Counted from the stretch's first letter, positions 1-13,516 are shown. The stretch is 64,000 nt of DNA from Endothia cerciana (GCA_026119935.1 JALRMH010000019.1:124001-188000), one strand, 5' to 3'. Notes: generated by a model not told the origin, from the sequence alone. Numbers and translations: made by a program.

Positions 1-303
1 CGTTTGCAGGGCGTTCCCGCGCATCAGGGTCTCGATCGCGTAGTCCACCTTCTTTTGCTTCGCATAAGCCAGCGCAACTGCCATCCAGTAAGTGCGAGCT
101 GCACGCTCAGCTTCGAAAAGGTCGCAAAGGTCGGACGGATCGTCCAATAGATTCGTCAGATCGATCTCGACAGCTTCATCATCTTGGTCCCGCACGGGAA
201 TGTCGAGGACGGGGGGAACATCAGAGAAACGTTTGCTCGTGTATGCGCCATTTGAAGTCCCGTTGACCCCGTTGGCGTGGCCATCGTACAGCGTCGAAGC
301 CAT
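1..303 (-). CDS. CTR9: Paf1 complex subunit CTR9, N-terminal part (runs off left edge)
   Basis: CTR9 is the TPR scaffold of the nuclear Paf1 complex, which travels with RNA polymerase II and promotes histone H2B and H3 modification during elongation. Reading the minus strand from the ATG at 303-301 gives 101 uninterrupted codons to the window edge. After a short N- and G-rich head (residues 1-30) comes a segment reading VLDIPVRDQDDEAVEIDL, then a DDPSDLCDLFEAE helix and YWMAVALAYAKQKKVDYAIE. This matches the conserved CTR9 start, where an I-P-x-R-D-x-D-E-x-(I/V)-E-(I/L)-D-L motif precedes the first TPR. No intron is seen in this part. The rest of the gene, normally over 1,000 residues, lies outside the window. 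Assignment is by recalled family similarity. Confidence 0.85.
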   Translation of the reverse strand, partial: MASTLYDGHANGVNGTSNGAYTSKRFSDVPPVLDIPVRDQDDEAVEIDLTNLLDDPSDLCDLFEAERAARTYWMAVALAYAKQKKVDYAIETLMRGNALQT

Positions 304-1440
304 GGTGGGCTAGAGAGGGTAGGTGTCTCGGGTGGGAGAAGCTCAAGTCCTCACGATGCGCACGTCCAAGGTCGTGCTCGGACCCAATATGAAGACGATG
401 AAGATTCGGGCCAAGCCACTGAGGGCTGCCGTATGACTTCAGACTGCTGTGAAGCGGCGCGTAAGTCACCCTCTGCTGGGCCAACGTTCTGTCGCAGACC
501 AACTCACCTTTCCAAACCAGACGGCTGCCACTTCACGACACGGTCATTTGTCGGACGATGGTGTCGAATTCCGCGCGAACACAGCTGATTGGAGGGACTG
601 CGACTCTTTTTGCTGTGTGCGAAAGCTGAGATCGGCTTGTCCGCGCTCTGTAGCGAGAAGGTGTGGCGGAAGGTAGAGGTGAGGTGCAGGTGAGCTCGGC
701 CGACTCGAACTTTAGTTGAGGCTGACAACGCGATGCGCCCACCCCTGTGGCAACAATTTAGGGGAGCAGGCCCTGCACATCTGCTAGTAGGCAAGGTCGC
801 AAGCGCTAGGGTTAGGGGTTTTGGACCTCTCAGATCAACTAAACCGCTACTAAGGTTGTGGCCATTTGTTGATCGAACCAATGTTTCAAAAATGAAAGTT
901 TGTCTCATATCATATAGAAAATAACAGTTGGTGAATTGAGTGAATTACTATTGAGATGTACATGCAGGACTTTATGCAGGAACAAGTATGAAATTACGGA
1001 GGCAACGTCCAGGCCAGGAACAGCCTGAGCCTGCATCTACAGGCCGGGGCCGTGGACGCAAGACTCCTTCTCATGAGAGTCCCCCTCCTCCGTGTTATTC
1101 GAACGCCTTCTGCAACTGTGTAGGAGTGACATGCAGCTGCTACCTCTGCGAGTCCAAAGTGACCTCTGTGGCTATCCGTCCTTTACCTGAGCGTATGACA
1201 GCAGGGCCTTGCTGGGCTGATAGTGGAGCTGCATGCGAAATCACTGTTGGTGTCGGGCACACCAGAATCTTGAAGTCAGAGGGTTCTGGACAATCCACAC
1301 GAGGTAATTGCCATGCAGCGAAGACTGGAGTATATTTGTACACGGCCGTATCTACATAGCTCGCCTGATCTTGTCTCCACATCGCCATTCCAGTTCGGTG
1401 CAATCCACTGATGTCTTGCTTAGGGTGAAGGTGCGCAGGC
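304..1440. other. Intergenic stretch between CTR9 start and TMEM14-like stop
   Basis: It should contain the CTR9 promoter and 5' leader (right of 303) and the 3' end of the TMEM14-like gene. The longest ATG-initiated frame (988-1359 plus, 123 codons, cysteine-rich middle) resembles no family I know and shows no clear coding composition, so I did not call it a gene. Confidence 0.5.
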
Positions 1441-1880
1441 CTAAACACCGTAAGTAAATTCTCTATACTTCTTCAGAAAGTAATAAGTGGCCAGTGATCC
1501 TGTCGCGAAAAGACCCAAAGGAACAGGTGCTCTCCAGTTGGTCTTGATGCACCTGCTCGTCGCGGCGCCAACGAGGGCAATACTGTTTCCCAGGGCCAGT
1601 TCGGACCCGTAGTCCTTGTTCTCCCGCAATAGGTAACCTAACAGACATAAGTCTCACATATAAAGGAACTTGGGATAACATAGATACTCACCAGCCACTC
1701 CATATGAAGCGCCGAGTCCGACGCCAGCAATGAGCGAGGGCTTTGAACCACCCTTCACGTACCCCATCGTCCCACCGACAGCCACTGTTAAACATCTCAG
1801 TACAGAATGACAGCATGATAGCAACCGTAATCTGACTTACAAAGGCCAGCGAGTGTGAATGCTGGATGATCGGCTCCCAT
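1441..1880 (-). CDS. TMEM14-family small multi-pass membrane protein
   Basis: A 109-residue protein encoded by three exons on the minus strand: 1880-1841, 1784-1692 and 1637-1441, with introns of 56 and 54 nt (donors GTAAGT and GTGAGT, acceptors ACAG and TTAG). The spliced product starts MGADHPAFTLAGLLAVGG and contains GASYGVAGYLLRENKDYG, the glycine-rich hairpin and (L/R)EN-x-DYG motif typical of the TMEM14 (UPF0136) family, followed by two more hydrophobic helices and a short basic tail. Members are about 100-120 residues with four short helices. Animal TMEM14C acts in mitochondrial porphyrin transport, but the fungal role is not established. Exon joins keep the frame and give a full-length family member, so the model is secure. 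Confidence 0.9.
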
Positions 1881-4432
1881 GTTGTGTTATCTGTCGTCCT
1901 GCCTTGATGTTCTGCTCGTAAGATCAAGAGTCACTTTGCTCGGAATGGCGAAATCATTGGTTTATCCCTGTCAGAGCACCCTTGTTCACCCGAGGAGCCT
2001 CATTGCGCACGGACCCGATTTTCGACGTCACCAAAGTTGGCGCATGTCAGGTACTCTATAGCTTGAGGACAACTTGCTGCAGTACTCGTACAGCTGGCAA
2101 CAAACATTGGCCATGCAGCATGAGGGTCGGTCTGGCTTGAAATCGCAAGGGATGCGCGCCTTGCCTCGAGCTACTCCGTGAGTCACGAACCTGTCGCTGA
2201 GAGGGGACAAATTGGCTGATTGCCATCAACACGTCTTGACACTGTTGCGCTTCAGCCCAAACTCCTACCGGATGTACAGGCCTCATGGACAACTCGCAGC
2301 CTTCAGCGACTACTTTGAATTCACTCAAGAGAGTTAGCCACGACCGGCGGGGCTCTCAATGATGCAAATTCCATGTGTCAGAGATTTGCGATCGAGTCCT
2401 ATGTTTGGGATCATCTCCTGAGGGGTCAACTTCCACAGAAAGACTTGAGAGGTCTGGGATATACTTGTATGGCATGGCATGTTGTGGTTTACTCATTCCT
2501 GGGTGATCCCGTGCTTGTTTACCTGATGGCTAGAAACTGGTGTCCCCTGAGCCCATGTCGTACACGCCTCTCTTCGAGCAACAGCGGGGATTCGTCTCTG
2601 GAGTGTCCTCTTTAAGGCCGTATCCCCAAGCTTCTCTCACGTTTTATCTTCAATCACGAACCCTGAATTATATACAGAGGTCTTCGCCAGCCATATTCGA
2701 AGGAAGTCACACCTCTGGAGTGGATCCCGAAACACTCTCGTCCTTCTGCGAGATGATGGCATCATGGAGACGCTCTCGTAGCTACTCCCGAGTACTCATG
2801 TACCCTCTTGGCTGACGTATGGGATTCAAGTATTGTGTTAGGACTTTTCAGCCTGTAGTTTCTGACTGCATATTCCCTTTTTCCCCAGACTGCCCATTCT
2901 TCCTTGCTAGACCCTTTACCCCCCGCCCCATCTTTTTTTGTCTTTTGTTCAAAGTCCTCTGAGCACTTGGAATTTTTACCTGCATATTACCACGCCAAAT
3001 AGTAGTCATACCTCTTCTAGTCGTCCACTGATCAGTGCTGGTTCGATGTAGAGAGAGACACCTATAAGCACCGTGATCAATAGCGAATGGTTGAGGCAGA
3101 TGTTCCATGCTCTGCCTCCTGCAATTAGGAGACCCATATCCAAAAGTTGAAAATCATCGTTCCTGTACAAGACTATACAGTCTTGGCTCTTTCCAGAAAG
3201 TATGCAGCTTTCCGCTAAAGTTTTGTCATTCTACTTCATGGCAGTGAGTACCTGGATAAACATCCTATATGAGTTTCACGATCTTGTCGACCTGAAGTGT
3301 CCTTCATGGTTAGCTAGAATCGGATGCATAGTGCACTCGCAATTAATATTTCCCTCCAAGCAGCCTCTTGGAGTCCATGGTCCTCTTCATTTAACATTTC
3401 CCCTTAAACAACCAGTATATATTAACTGATAACACTATTCGCTATTGATCTGCCATTTCATTAAGAGTTGACAGGATAACTATGTTCTCGCTGCTGAGTT
3501 ATATTAAGGCAGCCTCCCCCCAAACATCAAAGTCAGGAGGCTCAGGAGTCACTCTCAATCTATACAATGGATGCAATATTCTCATTTGGCCCAAGCCAGG
3601 CCTAGCATGAACCGTGGAGCCGTCAGATTGGAGTTATGCAATCTATACCACGTGTAGCTCAGCTCAGACAACCAGAAACACATCTGTCACTGAGAATATT
3701 CACTGCTACACTCACGCTCTCGACGCATGTTGTTAATTCTCAGTCCATCCTTTCACACAGCACTTCCCAAGGTTAGGCTCTGCCATCGTCATCACCCACC
3801 ACTGCCACCCCCCTGCTCACCAATGTGATATACCTCTATTGCTGTACACATGTTGCAATTATGTCGATGTCTTATGCACATCCCAGGCACAGTGCTTAGG
3901 CTCTGAAATTTGTTTGATGGTGATTTCTACTTCCGCTCTCATGTCCTCTCGGAGTGATGTCTCCCTATCATGCTGGCGTGATCCTGTCCTCCTGGCGCAT
4001 GAGTTCCCCGTTTGTGTTCTCTCGTTGCAAGACTGCCGGGATGACAGTCCCGAACCCGTCTGGAGGTCCTCACAAACTCTGACAACGATGACTGCCACTC
4101 TCTCTCTTCAGTAGTTCTTCTGTCTATTGCTTGGATAAAACCTCTTGGGGACTTTGTTCACTCAATGACCCTCGCTCCCTTCACCTTACAGCCTGACTTC
4201 TCCCCGTCTCTACTACAGCTACGACAGACCACGGTGACTATCATTTAAGAGCCTGTCCGGGGGCTTCTTGCCAGGGTGACGACGACGACGACGACTACTA
4301 CTACTACTATGGAGAGAGCCCTCATTCCGCCTTACCCAGTCTGTCGTCCGTTTCACCGCTGCAACGAGCCACCCAGCAATCTTCACCAACGACACCTTCC
4401 CTGCAATCTGCTTGCCGCAGCAGACGCCCACC
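1881..4432. other. Gene-free stretch, partly AT-rich
   Basis: It separates the TMEM14-like start from the proline-rich membrane protein. About 2,830-3,860 is visibly AT-richer than the flanks. A small imperfect duplication (FPSKQP / FPLKQP if read in the plus frame) lies near 3,350-3,415. No frame shows a recognisable domain. I see no transposase and no clear terminal repeats. Confidence 0.45.
4278..4310. repeat. GAC then TAC trinucleotide repeat
   Basis: Six GAC-type units pass directly into five TAC-type units in the presumed 5' leader of the proline-rich membrane protein gene, ending about 120 bases before its ATG. Confidence 0.85.
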
Positions 4433-5173
4433 ATGTCTCCTGTCATCAACGCGCTCCTTGACCGCAACACGTCAGTCATCACCTGCACTGGCTTCAGCTG
4501 CCTCCACAGGGCCACCAAGATAGGAATCATCATCGCCATCGTGGTGTCGGCCATGATCGGCGCTCTCATCTGGCGGTGCATCCACGTGAACCGGCGTCGT
4601 GAGCGCGCCTTTGGCGGTAACAGCCCCAGCCACGAGCTTCGATCCCTCATCATCATGCCTCGGCCCCGTCCACCGCCTCGCCCGGTCCTGACACCCGTCC
4701 CGATGGTCCTCCTCCGACCACCTCCCCCAGCCCTGATGTTGCCCATCACGTTCGCCGAGCTCCCGCCACCGCCACCGCGCCCGCCGACGGCTTTCATGCC
4801 GGGCCCTCCACGGCCGGCAGCGACCCCGCCCACACCAGGAAGCGACGAGCCTCGTCGCCCCCAGCCCCGCCCGCGCATGCCGTCCCCGGGACGCGCCACG
4901 ACGGTCTCCGACGGCGCGACGGACAGCGAAGGAGAGACACCGTCTCCCCCCGCCCATCGTCGTGGTCGCCGGATGGGCCGCGCCGCGGCCCCAGCGAGGC
5001 GTTCGTACTACCCGTCCCCGCAGAGGGGCCACATGCGCCCTGGGCGGCCTGCATCCCCATCCAGCCTACCGTATCCCGGCTCCGCCTTGTCTCCCCAGCC
5101 GTCCAGCACGGGCGCTGTCTGCTCGAACGGGTCTAACGAGGGCGGCGAGGGTGGTCAGTCGCGGAGGAACTGA
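4433..5173 (+). CDS. Hypothetical proline-rich single-pass membrane protein
   Basis: An intronless frame of 246 residues. The ATG at 4433 sits in a strong fungal context (CCCACCATG). No earlier in-frame ATG exists; the upstream extension opens with TTG. Residues 1-28 hold an NTS glycosylation sequon and a short cysteine-containing segment. Residues about 29-50 (IGIIIAIVVSAMIGALIWRC) form a clear transmembrane helix followed by a basic HVNRRRER stop-transfer sequence. The rest is a proline- and arginine-rich tail with several PPPP stretches and an SDGATDSEGE acidic patch. This fits a type I or III membrane protein with a cytosolic disordered tail that could bind SH3 or WW domains (inference). 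I do not recognise a named family. Third-position GC is very high, and the opposite strand is also open here, so coding status is likely but not certain. Confidence 0.55.
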   Translation: MSPVINALLDRNTSVITCTGFSCLHRATKIGIIIAIVVSAMIGALIWRCIHVNRRRERAFGGNSPSHELRSLIIMPRPRPPPRPVLTPVPMVLLRPPPPALMLPITFAELPPPPPRPPTAFMPGPPRPAATPPTPGSDEPRRPQPRPRMPSPGRATTVSDGATDSEGETPSPPAHRRGRRMGRAAAPARRSYYPSPQRGHMRPGRPASPSSLPYPGSALSPQPSSTGAVCSNGSNEGGEGGQSRRN

Positions 5174-6917
5174 TGTCCGCGTCTGGGGGAGTCTTGGTGA
5201 GTTTGGTGGCGGACCACTAGGTCCCGACACGATCTTGAGCTTCGATCTGACAGACAGTAGGAACAGGAACGATGTGATGCTTCCGGCCAACGAGGATCGA
5301 CAGCATCACGAGCCCGCCGTCGGGCCTCGAGAACACTCACGGCCGTCCACGACGCCATTCTCGACTCCCAAATGAAGACCTGACACAGGAACGAAACGGG
5401 GCGACTAAGACACTAGTCTTTGCCTTGGCAATCTGCTTTAACTGGACCATAATTTCAACAATGACACGGAGGCCTTGGATCAGCCCGGAGGCTGTCTTAT
5501 CTAAAGAAGAAGGGTTTATCACAGGACATTGTCCAACAGACGATGCCCTAGAAACTGATATCTCATGCGAGAATGAGCCCACAGGAGATGGTCCCGTCAG
5601 GGGTTGCCTGTCTAATCAGTTCGACACCAGCCCAGATCCGTACGTGATAGCTTCAGTGTCCGTGCCGATTTATTGGAAATGAATCTCGATGCTCAATCTT
5701 ATGGACTGAAGCGGACCAAGAACAAGCCAAGCTGTGACGATTTCAGACCCCCCTTTGACGCATCCATTGCAACTGAATACGACTCTCAGCACCCGCCACT
5801 TGGCTGAACTCAAAAGGGCCACGAGTCAGTAGAGGCAGACAGCCTAAGGAAGGAATCGGCTTTCATCTGACGGCAGGTGGACAACCAGCCGGTTGCGTAC
5901 AGTTCTCCGCCCCGGACGGAGCATTAAGAGCGCCCCTCCATATCCTTTTTTTTTCTTTCTTTCCCTTTCCTTTCCTTCCCTTGCCTAGGTACTGGACCCT
6001 GTATGACTTTCGGGGCGGGGAGGGCAGGCGGATGTTCCGCACGGAGCTCCATGTGTTTGCGTGCGGGGGTCGGGAGAAGACAACAAAAGCAGTAGCTGCT
6101 AATTTAGATCAGGATGAGGGCTTCCAGAGGCGCCTCCAGAATTGCCAAGTGGAACTCAGACGAATGAGAATCGCCGTTACAAGGCTGAAAGCAAACCTTT
6201 GCATTTGAAAGCGTCACATGGCCTCCCGGGTTTTTCTTTCGTGACATGAGCCTTGAAGGCAGTGCCATGGGGTTTCATCAAAGGAAGACGACACGAACGT
6301 CGATGAAGCGGGGCTGAACGTGATTGCTATCGACGTATCTTACGCACATGGGGATTGGTGCGTTGAGCTTGGAGGCGGACATTACGGTGACCCACCCCGC
6401 CGTTCAGCGTCTGGCTTGTGTTCTGATTGTCGGCCGCACTGTGCCGCGAGAGGTGGTCGGGCCAGCACGGCCGATTGTCACTAAGGCGAGATCGTGGCGT
6501 TGGATGAAAGCAGAACTGCATTTGTTTATGGAATCCCGCAGGACGCCCGGATCGCCATGATTGCTGATTCCTTTGGCCTTGGTCAAAGGTTGCATCCAGC
6601 CTATCGCAAGAGAACCCCACGGCTAATGGGCTGGTCTTATGTGGGGGGGGGGGGAGGGGTGTGATGGTGGGATTCCCAAGAGGCTTGGAGCGTAAGCCAC
6701 CATTTCCTTGCCGGCTCTTTAGTGGTTCCATTAATGGAAAGGGAGACGGTGCGAGCCAGCGACTGGATTGCGCATGGGATAACAACAGACGGTCTTCCCC
6801 GATAAAGGCACAGCTAGAGCCCTTCCTCGACCTGTAGGGACCGATCCATGCGTGTTTGCCTTGGTGGCGTGCGAGCGTGTGATTATGACGGTCTGCGAAG
6901 AGCTTCACTTGGGGCTA

Positions 6918-6942
6918 GGGCGAGGGCGAGGGCGAGGGCGAG
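6918..6942. repeat. GGGCGA hexanucleotide tandem repeat
   Basis: Four near-perfect GGGCGA units in intergenic DNA. The unit is not the fungal telomere repeat TTAGGG. Confidence 0.8.
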
Positions 6943-9480
6943 TGCTCTTGATCTGGGCGGCAAGATCAGTGTCCTGTCGTCGGCAGGGTTCCGGACACGC
7001 CTGGCTAGAAAGTTCTGCACAGATCGCAAGCCAATTTAGCCTTGAATAAGCCTAAAGGTCATCGGGGCAGCCTGACAAAATACCGCAGCCGATCGATATT
7101 GAACCACTCACGAACTTTACAGCTGACCCCGTCAGTGGACAGATGAGAGGTCGGGAGGCCGTCGGTGTCCAAACCCTGGCTCCACGGAAGCATGCTTTCG
7201 TGGCTTGGCTTCAGGAGCTAGGCCCCGGAATTCGCGTTGTCGTTAGTCTAATTTGTCACGTCCTCGTGAAGCACGACTTGGCTGCCTTTCGCCCCGCGAA
7301 AGCGGTCTCTGGCATGCAAGACAGAAAATCTTACTCGCTTGAATATCGGAACACTACAGGAACAACAAGGTGCTCAGTTGATCCATCGTTGAACAGATTA
7401 GTCTTAGGCCTCGTCGAAGCGCTTGCGTCATCAAACGTCCATTTGACTGTAGTGGCAGCCTTCGATGTGCAGGTGACAAGAAGAATGTGGTTTGAAAAGT
7501 GGACTACGGGAATTGGGGTTGCAGCCCGCCCGGCTGATGATCTTGACGGAAGCCCTGGTCGATAATCATAGGCGTCAGGCATGCGGTCGCCCAAGGTAGG
7601 TGACGAAAGTCCGTACGTACCGTCCTCGATGGGCTGATAGTCGCATGCTGTCCACGGCATGGCATCTGCACAACAGAGCAGAGAGGCGCCGAGGCCCTCT
7701 GGCCGGCCACGTCGCCGTGAAGGGAATTGCCGCACTGTAGCAGTCGGCTGGGATGTACTTAGCGCATCTTCCAGTAGAGGCAGAAACTTCCACTGTTTTC
7801 CAGAAACACGTTGGCCCAAGGAAGATTTCCAGATTTCATAGTCGGGGTTTTTCATAGGTCAGCAGTTCTCAGTCTCGAGATGGCTTCGTACCGTGGGCAT
7901 GGGCATTTGAGACGATTATGACATGTGGTGCCAAATGCTATTCCCGGAAAATGTCAAGGGGCCGTCAGTGAGTCGCATTTTAGGTGCGTCAGTACGTGTA
8001 CGCAGTATAGGTGCCTCGTCAAATACTGATCGTCACTTTCCAAGACGACGTTTGTGTAGTCCACTCGGTCAAGTTCTGTGCATGAGTCCGTCGCATGCCG
8101 CGCTGTCATTTGCGAAGGTCTTGCAGAAGGGAGCACATGGCTCGGCCAAGCGAGAAAGTTGAGATCTCGCTTCGCGAAATGGTCGCCTACAGCATCTCCC
8201 AAGTGATGAGAGGAGAGGTTGATGACAAGGTGGGCCGGAGGGCCGGCCAGACCACTGCCACAGTTTCATGGGCTGGTGATATCGCTCAGCCAAAGAGGCA
8301 TGCATCATCCAGCCGATATTGAGGTGTTTGACCCCATTTAACTCTCGTACAGTAGTCGCAGCCTGTAAGGGGGTTGGGCGGGGCGCTCGTCTCACTTCGC
8401 ACAGGCGTCATACCTGACGGGCGGTAAGATACCTAGGCGTGCCATGCCAGGCTGTGACCGCTGGCCTTCAAGTCTGTCGCAATCAATTGTGGATGGGTAG
8501 GATCGTCGCGCTCATCCAAGGCAGGGCGTGCCATTCGCGGATGGGGCGTGTCTAGGAATGACCCCCTTCGTCCCCCTCGAATCGTTAGGCTCCCTTCGAG
8601 AGTGGGACGACACGGATGACCCGGGAGTGATCTGCTCATCGGTCCTACCTCCTGCTAAGGTTGCCCTGCCGAGGACGAGGAGGCCGGCATGGCCAGTGAG
8701 GCATTGGTGCTTCCGAAACATCCATCAGAATGTACTTGGCACAAACGGGACCTCGGGATAGTGATTGGACAAGGCACACACGAGTGGAGTGAATGAAGTG
8801 TTTGGATGGATGGCACCGGGGGAAGGGGGGGGGGGGCGGGCTGGCAAGGGCATGAAATGGCGACGGTATGCCACGGCACGGGCATAACGCCAATGGCGAG
8901 ATGCAGTTGCAGAGACAGGTCTCGGTGTTGAACGAGGCCTTTACGAAGTACTTTGTGTGGCAGGATTGCAGATTTGTGGAACTCCCAGATGACAGATGTT
9001 CCATTGTTGCCCTGATCCGACCGCAAACGTATGAGTTGGGTAGGGAATCCCGCCCGTACTACAGTAGCATGTATGCCAAGGAGGGCTTGTTCTTGCAGGG
9101 TCGCTGCGTAAAGAGCTTGCAGGAGACATGGAAGGTAACGCGACTTGCTGCGGTGATCGCGTAAAGTGATTTTCCCGTGCAGCGGCGCCTGCCAGTCAAG
9201 TCCCGCACGAGGTGAGGCCTGACTGGGGGGCCTGACCGATCTCAAGACAGACCCCAAACTCGAGATACTTAATAAGCTAGGGCCATGGCACACGTCCTCA
9301 ACACCACCACCCCCCCAAATATCGTCTTTGGTCAGCACTACTCCATACCAACTGATTGATCTCTTTTTTTTTGTACTATGTAGTAGATTCAATATTGGGA
9401 CGTGGACTGCTTCAACCAGGCAAGTGAGTGGGCCCTCGTAAGCCCTTCCATCCAGTCAAGCCAAGGAGTCTGTTGGTCTT

Positions 9481-9509
9481 ACTACTACTACCACCACTAC
9501 TACTACTAC
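9481..9509. repeat. TAC/CAC trinucleotide repeat
   Basis: About ten TAC or CAC units in the gene-free region upstream of the cyclin gene. Confidence 0.8.
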
Positions 9510-12500
9510 GTAGTGTTGGAGGAATCGAGTCAGGAGGTCTTCCCGGTGAACGAATGGATAGGTAAAATTTCGATGTCCGTGCCTGGGAGGGGGGTGTGGG
9601 AAGGCGCAGTTGGAATGAGGGAGGGGGCTCCATATCGCAGTCCTGGCCGAGGCAAAGCGTCAACATCATTTTTCTTCTTCTTCTTTCCTCCCTCTTCTCA
9701 TCGTCATCACACGAGGGAAGGGGGAAGGGGCCAGCTAAGGCAAACAGAGGGAACCCACACCCCCCTCGCACTGTCTCCTGTGTGGGGCATTCAGCTTTGA
9801 ACTGCACCTTCCCATCCTGCCACCCAGTACGGAAACTGCTGCAGACCCTTCCTTCCCGGGCTAATAAAACTTTTGCAGTGGCATCCATGGGCCCCAGAGT
9901 TCCATCTGGAATGGAAGCTGCAGCATTATCGTCATCTACATCAATTCGAAAGTCCTGATCTCCGCACCTTAGCATGCTTGTCCCCCCCCCCCCCAAAAAA
10001 AACCACCAACCAAGCACCCAAGTCAAGCAGGCCTCCTGATTGTTAACGACCTATTTACAATATCATCCCCGTATAGCCACAAGCAGGCATCAGGGGCCGG
10101 ACGTCGGTTCCAACCCCCGAGACCCGAACACGACCAACCACCAGATTGAAGAGGACTTCGGCAGAGACGCCTCGCGCAGGCGCAGACTACAAAGTACATT
10201 AGATTTGGCACTTCAGCACTACGGGGTACTGGGTAGCCTCGGAACGGTTGGGAATTTCAAGCCGTCCAGTGCAGATCGCTTCGTACGGCCCGGCTGTGCT
10301 GCCACAGTGGCCCAGACAGGCCTGACAAGCCAGGCAAGCCAGACAAGCCTGGCAGGGGGACACTTGCACATTCAAACGCATCCTACCAGTAGCCGACCCA
10401 GATTGAAACGATGAGAGTCTGTGATACGACCTTCCCTGCCAGATACCAGTATTGTCTGATCTCTGATCCCTTGATCATCACGGAGAAGGAACTACGGAAT
10501 GGTCATGATCAAACCCAGTCCAGGGATTGCTGATCCCTTTCGCCTCCACCTCGGGACTTTGCTCCATGTATGGTAGAGTGAGACCGCATAGACCTAGATC
10601 GGCGGATGGCCTTGCCAGGAAGTCTGCTCGAGAAGAGATCTCGCACCAACCTCCAATCAAAATGTCCTTTCGACCGCGCTTCACAGGATCGCCCACCGGC
10701 TTAGAGCACCACCTATCAGATGCCCCATGGCAGCTCATCCCCGGCATCCCAGTCATCTTGGGGCGGCGTGGGTGTGTAGGTTTCTGCCGTTCGAGTCAAC
10801 CTGGCCGCGGACGCACAACTGGGGCACAATCTGTGTGTCCATATCAGCCTCCTTGACCCTGCGTTGTGACCGTTGCCAGAAGGGCTAAGGGCGCGGCCTT
10901 GCGTCTGCTACACTGCACGGAGAACTAGCAGGTTATTCTCACTTGCTGATTACGGCACTCCCCTTGTCCGATGCAGGAGCTGCAACCATCTGGTCACGTC
11001 GTTCAGGACGGTTGAGGGCAACATGTATGATTCGATCTGCTACCGCGTGGCCCTCCCACAAAGAGCAGATTGCACTGAGAGGCGACCCGCCGGCTGGAGT
11101 CCCACGAATCGCTAGCCAGAGACTCAGACCGTCACTTTGGATCGCTTGCAAGAAATTGACTGTACCATCCTGCGGTGTCAAGCCGGCTTTTCATAGAGTA
11201 CGTGCTGCATACTGCGTGCACCTATCGGAACGGCAGCAAAGTTGCAGATAGTCCCTTGTTACTCGTGAGGGAATTTCACCGGATGCTGCGACGCCGTGGT
11301 GCCTGCAAGCTTGCCATGGCACACCACTTTCTCATTTCAACCGAAACCGACGGGTTTCCCGTCACTTCGGATGCCCGAACAGCCAAGCGTCTTTGGACTC
11401 CACGCGACATGCCATGCCGCCCTCAGTCCCGCAAGCGAAAGGCGCGAGAGTCTGTCTGAACTCGATACTCCTTACCCTGGTCTGCTTGTCACACATTGAC
11501 TGCGTAGCTCCGGCGAGGGCGGACGTCCCAAGCCTGAGTGAGAGACAGGGGCCGCCCGCCCTGTGGCAGAACGCACCAATGAGACTCAAGCTTAGGTGTC
11601 CAGCTTTTGTGACGCGCTTCTACTCCCGCTGCGAAGCCTTGCGCAAGCTCTCACGAAGCGTCCACCGGGCAAGGAAGGATGCTTGCTGCAGCATAATGCG
11701 GCGTCAAGTCCAATCCGTCTGCGTCTGGCCTGGTCTGATGTGAGAGTCCGAGAGCGCCTACGGAGTACCACACAACGCAATCTTGACGTCCTTCACCGTG
11801 ACTAGGTGGGCTAGCTCTACGTAAGAGAGCCACATCGAAATGCTCCCGGTTGGACCAACCAAGCGAACCAGCTAGGAAGAGGTCGGGCCCAGGGACCGGG
11901 CCTGACAAGCTGAAGCTGAGCAATCCATATTGTGTGTGATTGCCAATGGCAAACCGGGACAAGCAAGCAGCAGGCATGTGGCCCACGCAGGACACGAGCC
12001 TTTCCAACAAGCGGCGCTCGCTCGCGAAAGCTAATCTTGGCGCATGTATCCTTCACAGACAAGCAGATCCAGGTATGAAGAAACGGATCCGGCCGTCCGG
12101 TCGCAACCACCGTGGTCGTCATTGGACGCTGCGTCGCGCCGTGTTGCTTGAAGGAAGTACCACAGAAGTTTTAATGATCGGAGCCCCCCTGATCATCCGC
12201 GATAAGGAAGAAATACGATACGATTTGTGGGGCTAACGACCGTCTTCTCCAGAGTGCTCTTTCTGGCAGACCGGCATTTTACCTGAGGATCGCCTGACAT
12301 TCTGCCTCAGCACTCTTCCATCTGGGCAAGTGCGGGTTTTGTGACATAGGTTGTGCCTTTGTATGTTTTGCCTCATGCGGACAAAGATTGCCGGGTTCTA
12401 TTTGTAGAGGCAGGTCACTGTCGAATTGGCCGCAATATCACCTTGCCCTGGACTCCGGAGGTGTCGATGAAATGATACCGCCGATGCAGCCTGGTCTAGT

Positions 12501-13492
12501 GAGTGAACCCCGCAAGCGTTATCCCAAGTTTTTCCTGGGCGCCCCAGAAAAATTATGCCCGCACTGTCTTGTGTCGGCCAGGGTCATCTACTCTGGCGAG
12601 ATTTGCCGTTTTAGGCCCCGTGCCCCAACAAGCGCGGAGGCGCAACCTGAGTCGTTGCAATCATTCTTGCGGAACACGGAGTTCTGCAACAACGTGGCTT
12701 GGACTGATGGGCCATGGAACAGGGCCAAAACACCATTTCGGACAAGCAATTTGGGAGCGACATGTCGAGATTTGATAGTCTCTCACCTCATCATCTGATC
12801 AGCAGCCCCTTCTCCTTGCGCCTGGGTCCGCCTGCGCTCAATTGTTCATTCCACCGACTTGTCTCTCATAACCAACGGTATGGATCCAGCCAAGTGGTCA
12901 CTGAGATCCAGACCCTGATAATCGCCCCCGGACGACTACATGGGCTCCCTACAAGCCCCCCCTCGGATCCCTGAGCCATGTCGAAATTTATGAGGTCGAC
13001 CCCCCCCCCCCGTATCGTACAAAGTTCAGCCACGTGCTATATGCCACTTATGGGCCTAGTGGCTATTTCGAAACTACGGCCCATGCTGAACATTAGGCTG
13101 GGAGAAATGGCCTTGTTGGAGTCGGTCGGGTTCCTGTTAAGAATCCCAACATCAAAGGAATGCCGGACGGGGCCATTGCTGACCCAGAGTTCCTATTTCC
13201 ATACACGCCCAAGGCCGAGCTGGTGCCAGGATGGTAGCAAATGGGCAGAGGACCCCACCAAGCTTGCAACGACATGATCAGCCCTGGAAGAGTCGGTCCC
13301 TTGGGTCTGCATGCAAGAAACGCCGCCTGGTCTTCACCGAGACGGTAAAATACATATTATTACCTTTCCACAGCGCCACGCAGTCGGCCTGGAGCGACAC
13401 AACCCGATGACGGCCGAGGCAACTTGCATAAAGTACCGAGCCGCGGAGTATGAGAGAGGAAAAAGGTCACCACCTCGGGAAGGCATAAACAG

Positions 13493-13516
13493 ACCACCAC
13501 CACCACCACCACCACC
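13493..13516. repeat. ACC trinucleotide repeat
   Basis: Eight consecutive ACC units in gene-free DNA. Confidence 0.85.

Noticed and set aside
988..1359. ATG-started 123-codon frame between CTR9 and the TMEM14-like gene
   Set aside because: No family resemblance, erratic composition, and it lies in what should be regulatory and 3' sequence.
6918..6942. Interstitial telomere sequence
   Set aside because: The unit is GGGCGA, not TTAGGG.
8655..9392. 245-codon minus-strand frame
   Set aside because: It passes through homopolymers (a G run and a poly-T tract) and shows no domain or normal protein composition.
9412..10026. 204-codon minus-strand frame with an arginine-rich centre
   Set aside because: The apparent motif comes from TTC and TAC repeats read backwards; there is no recognisable domain.
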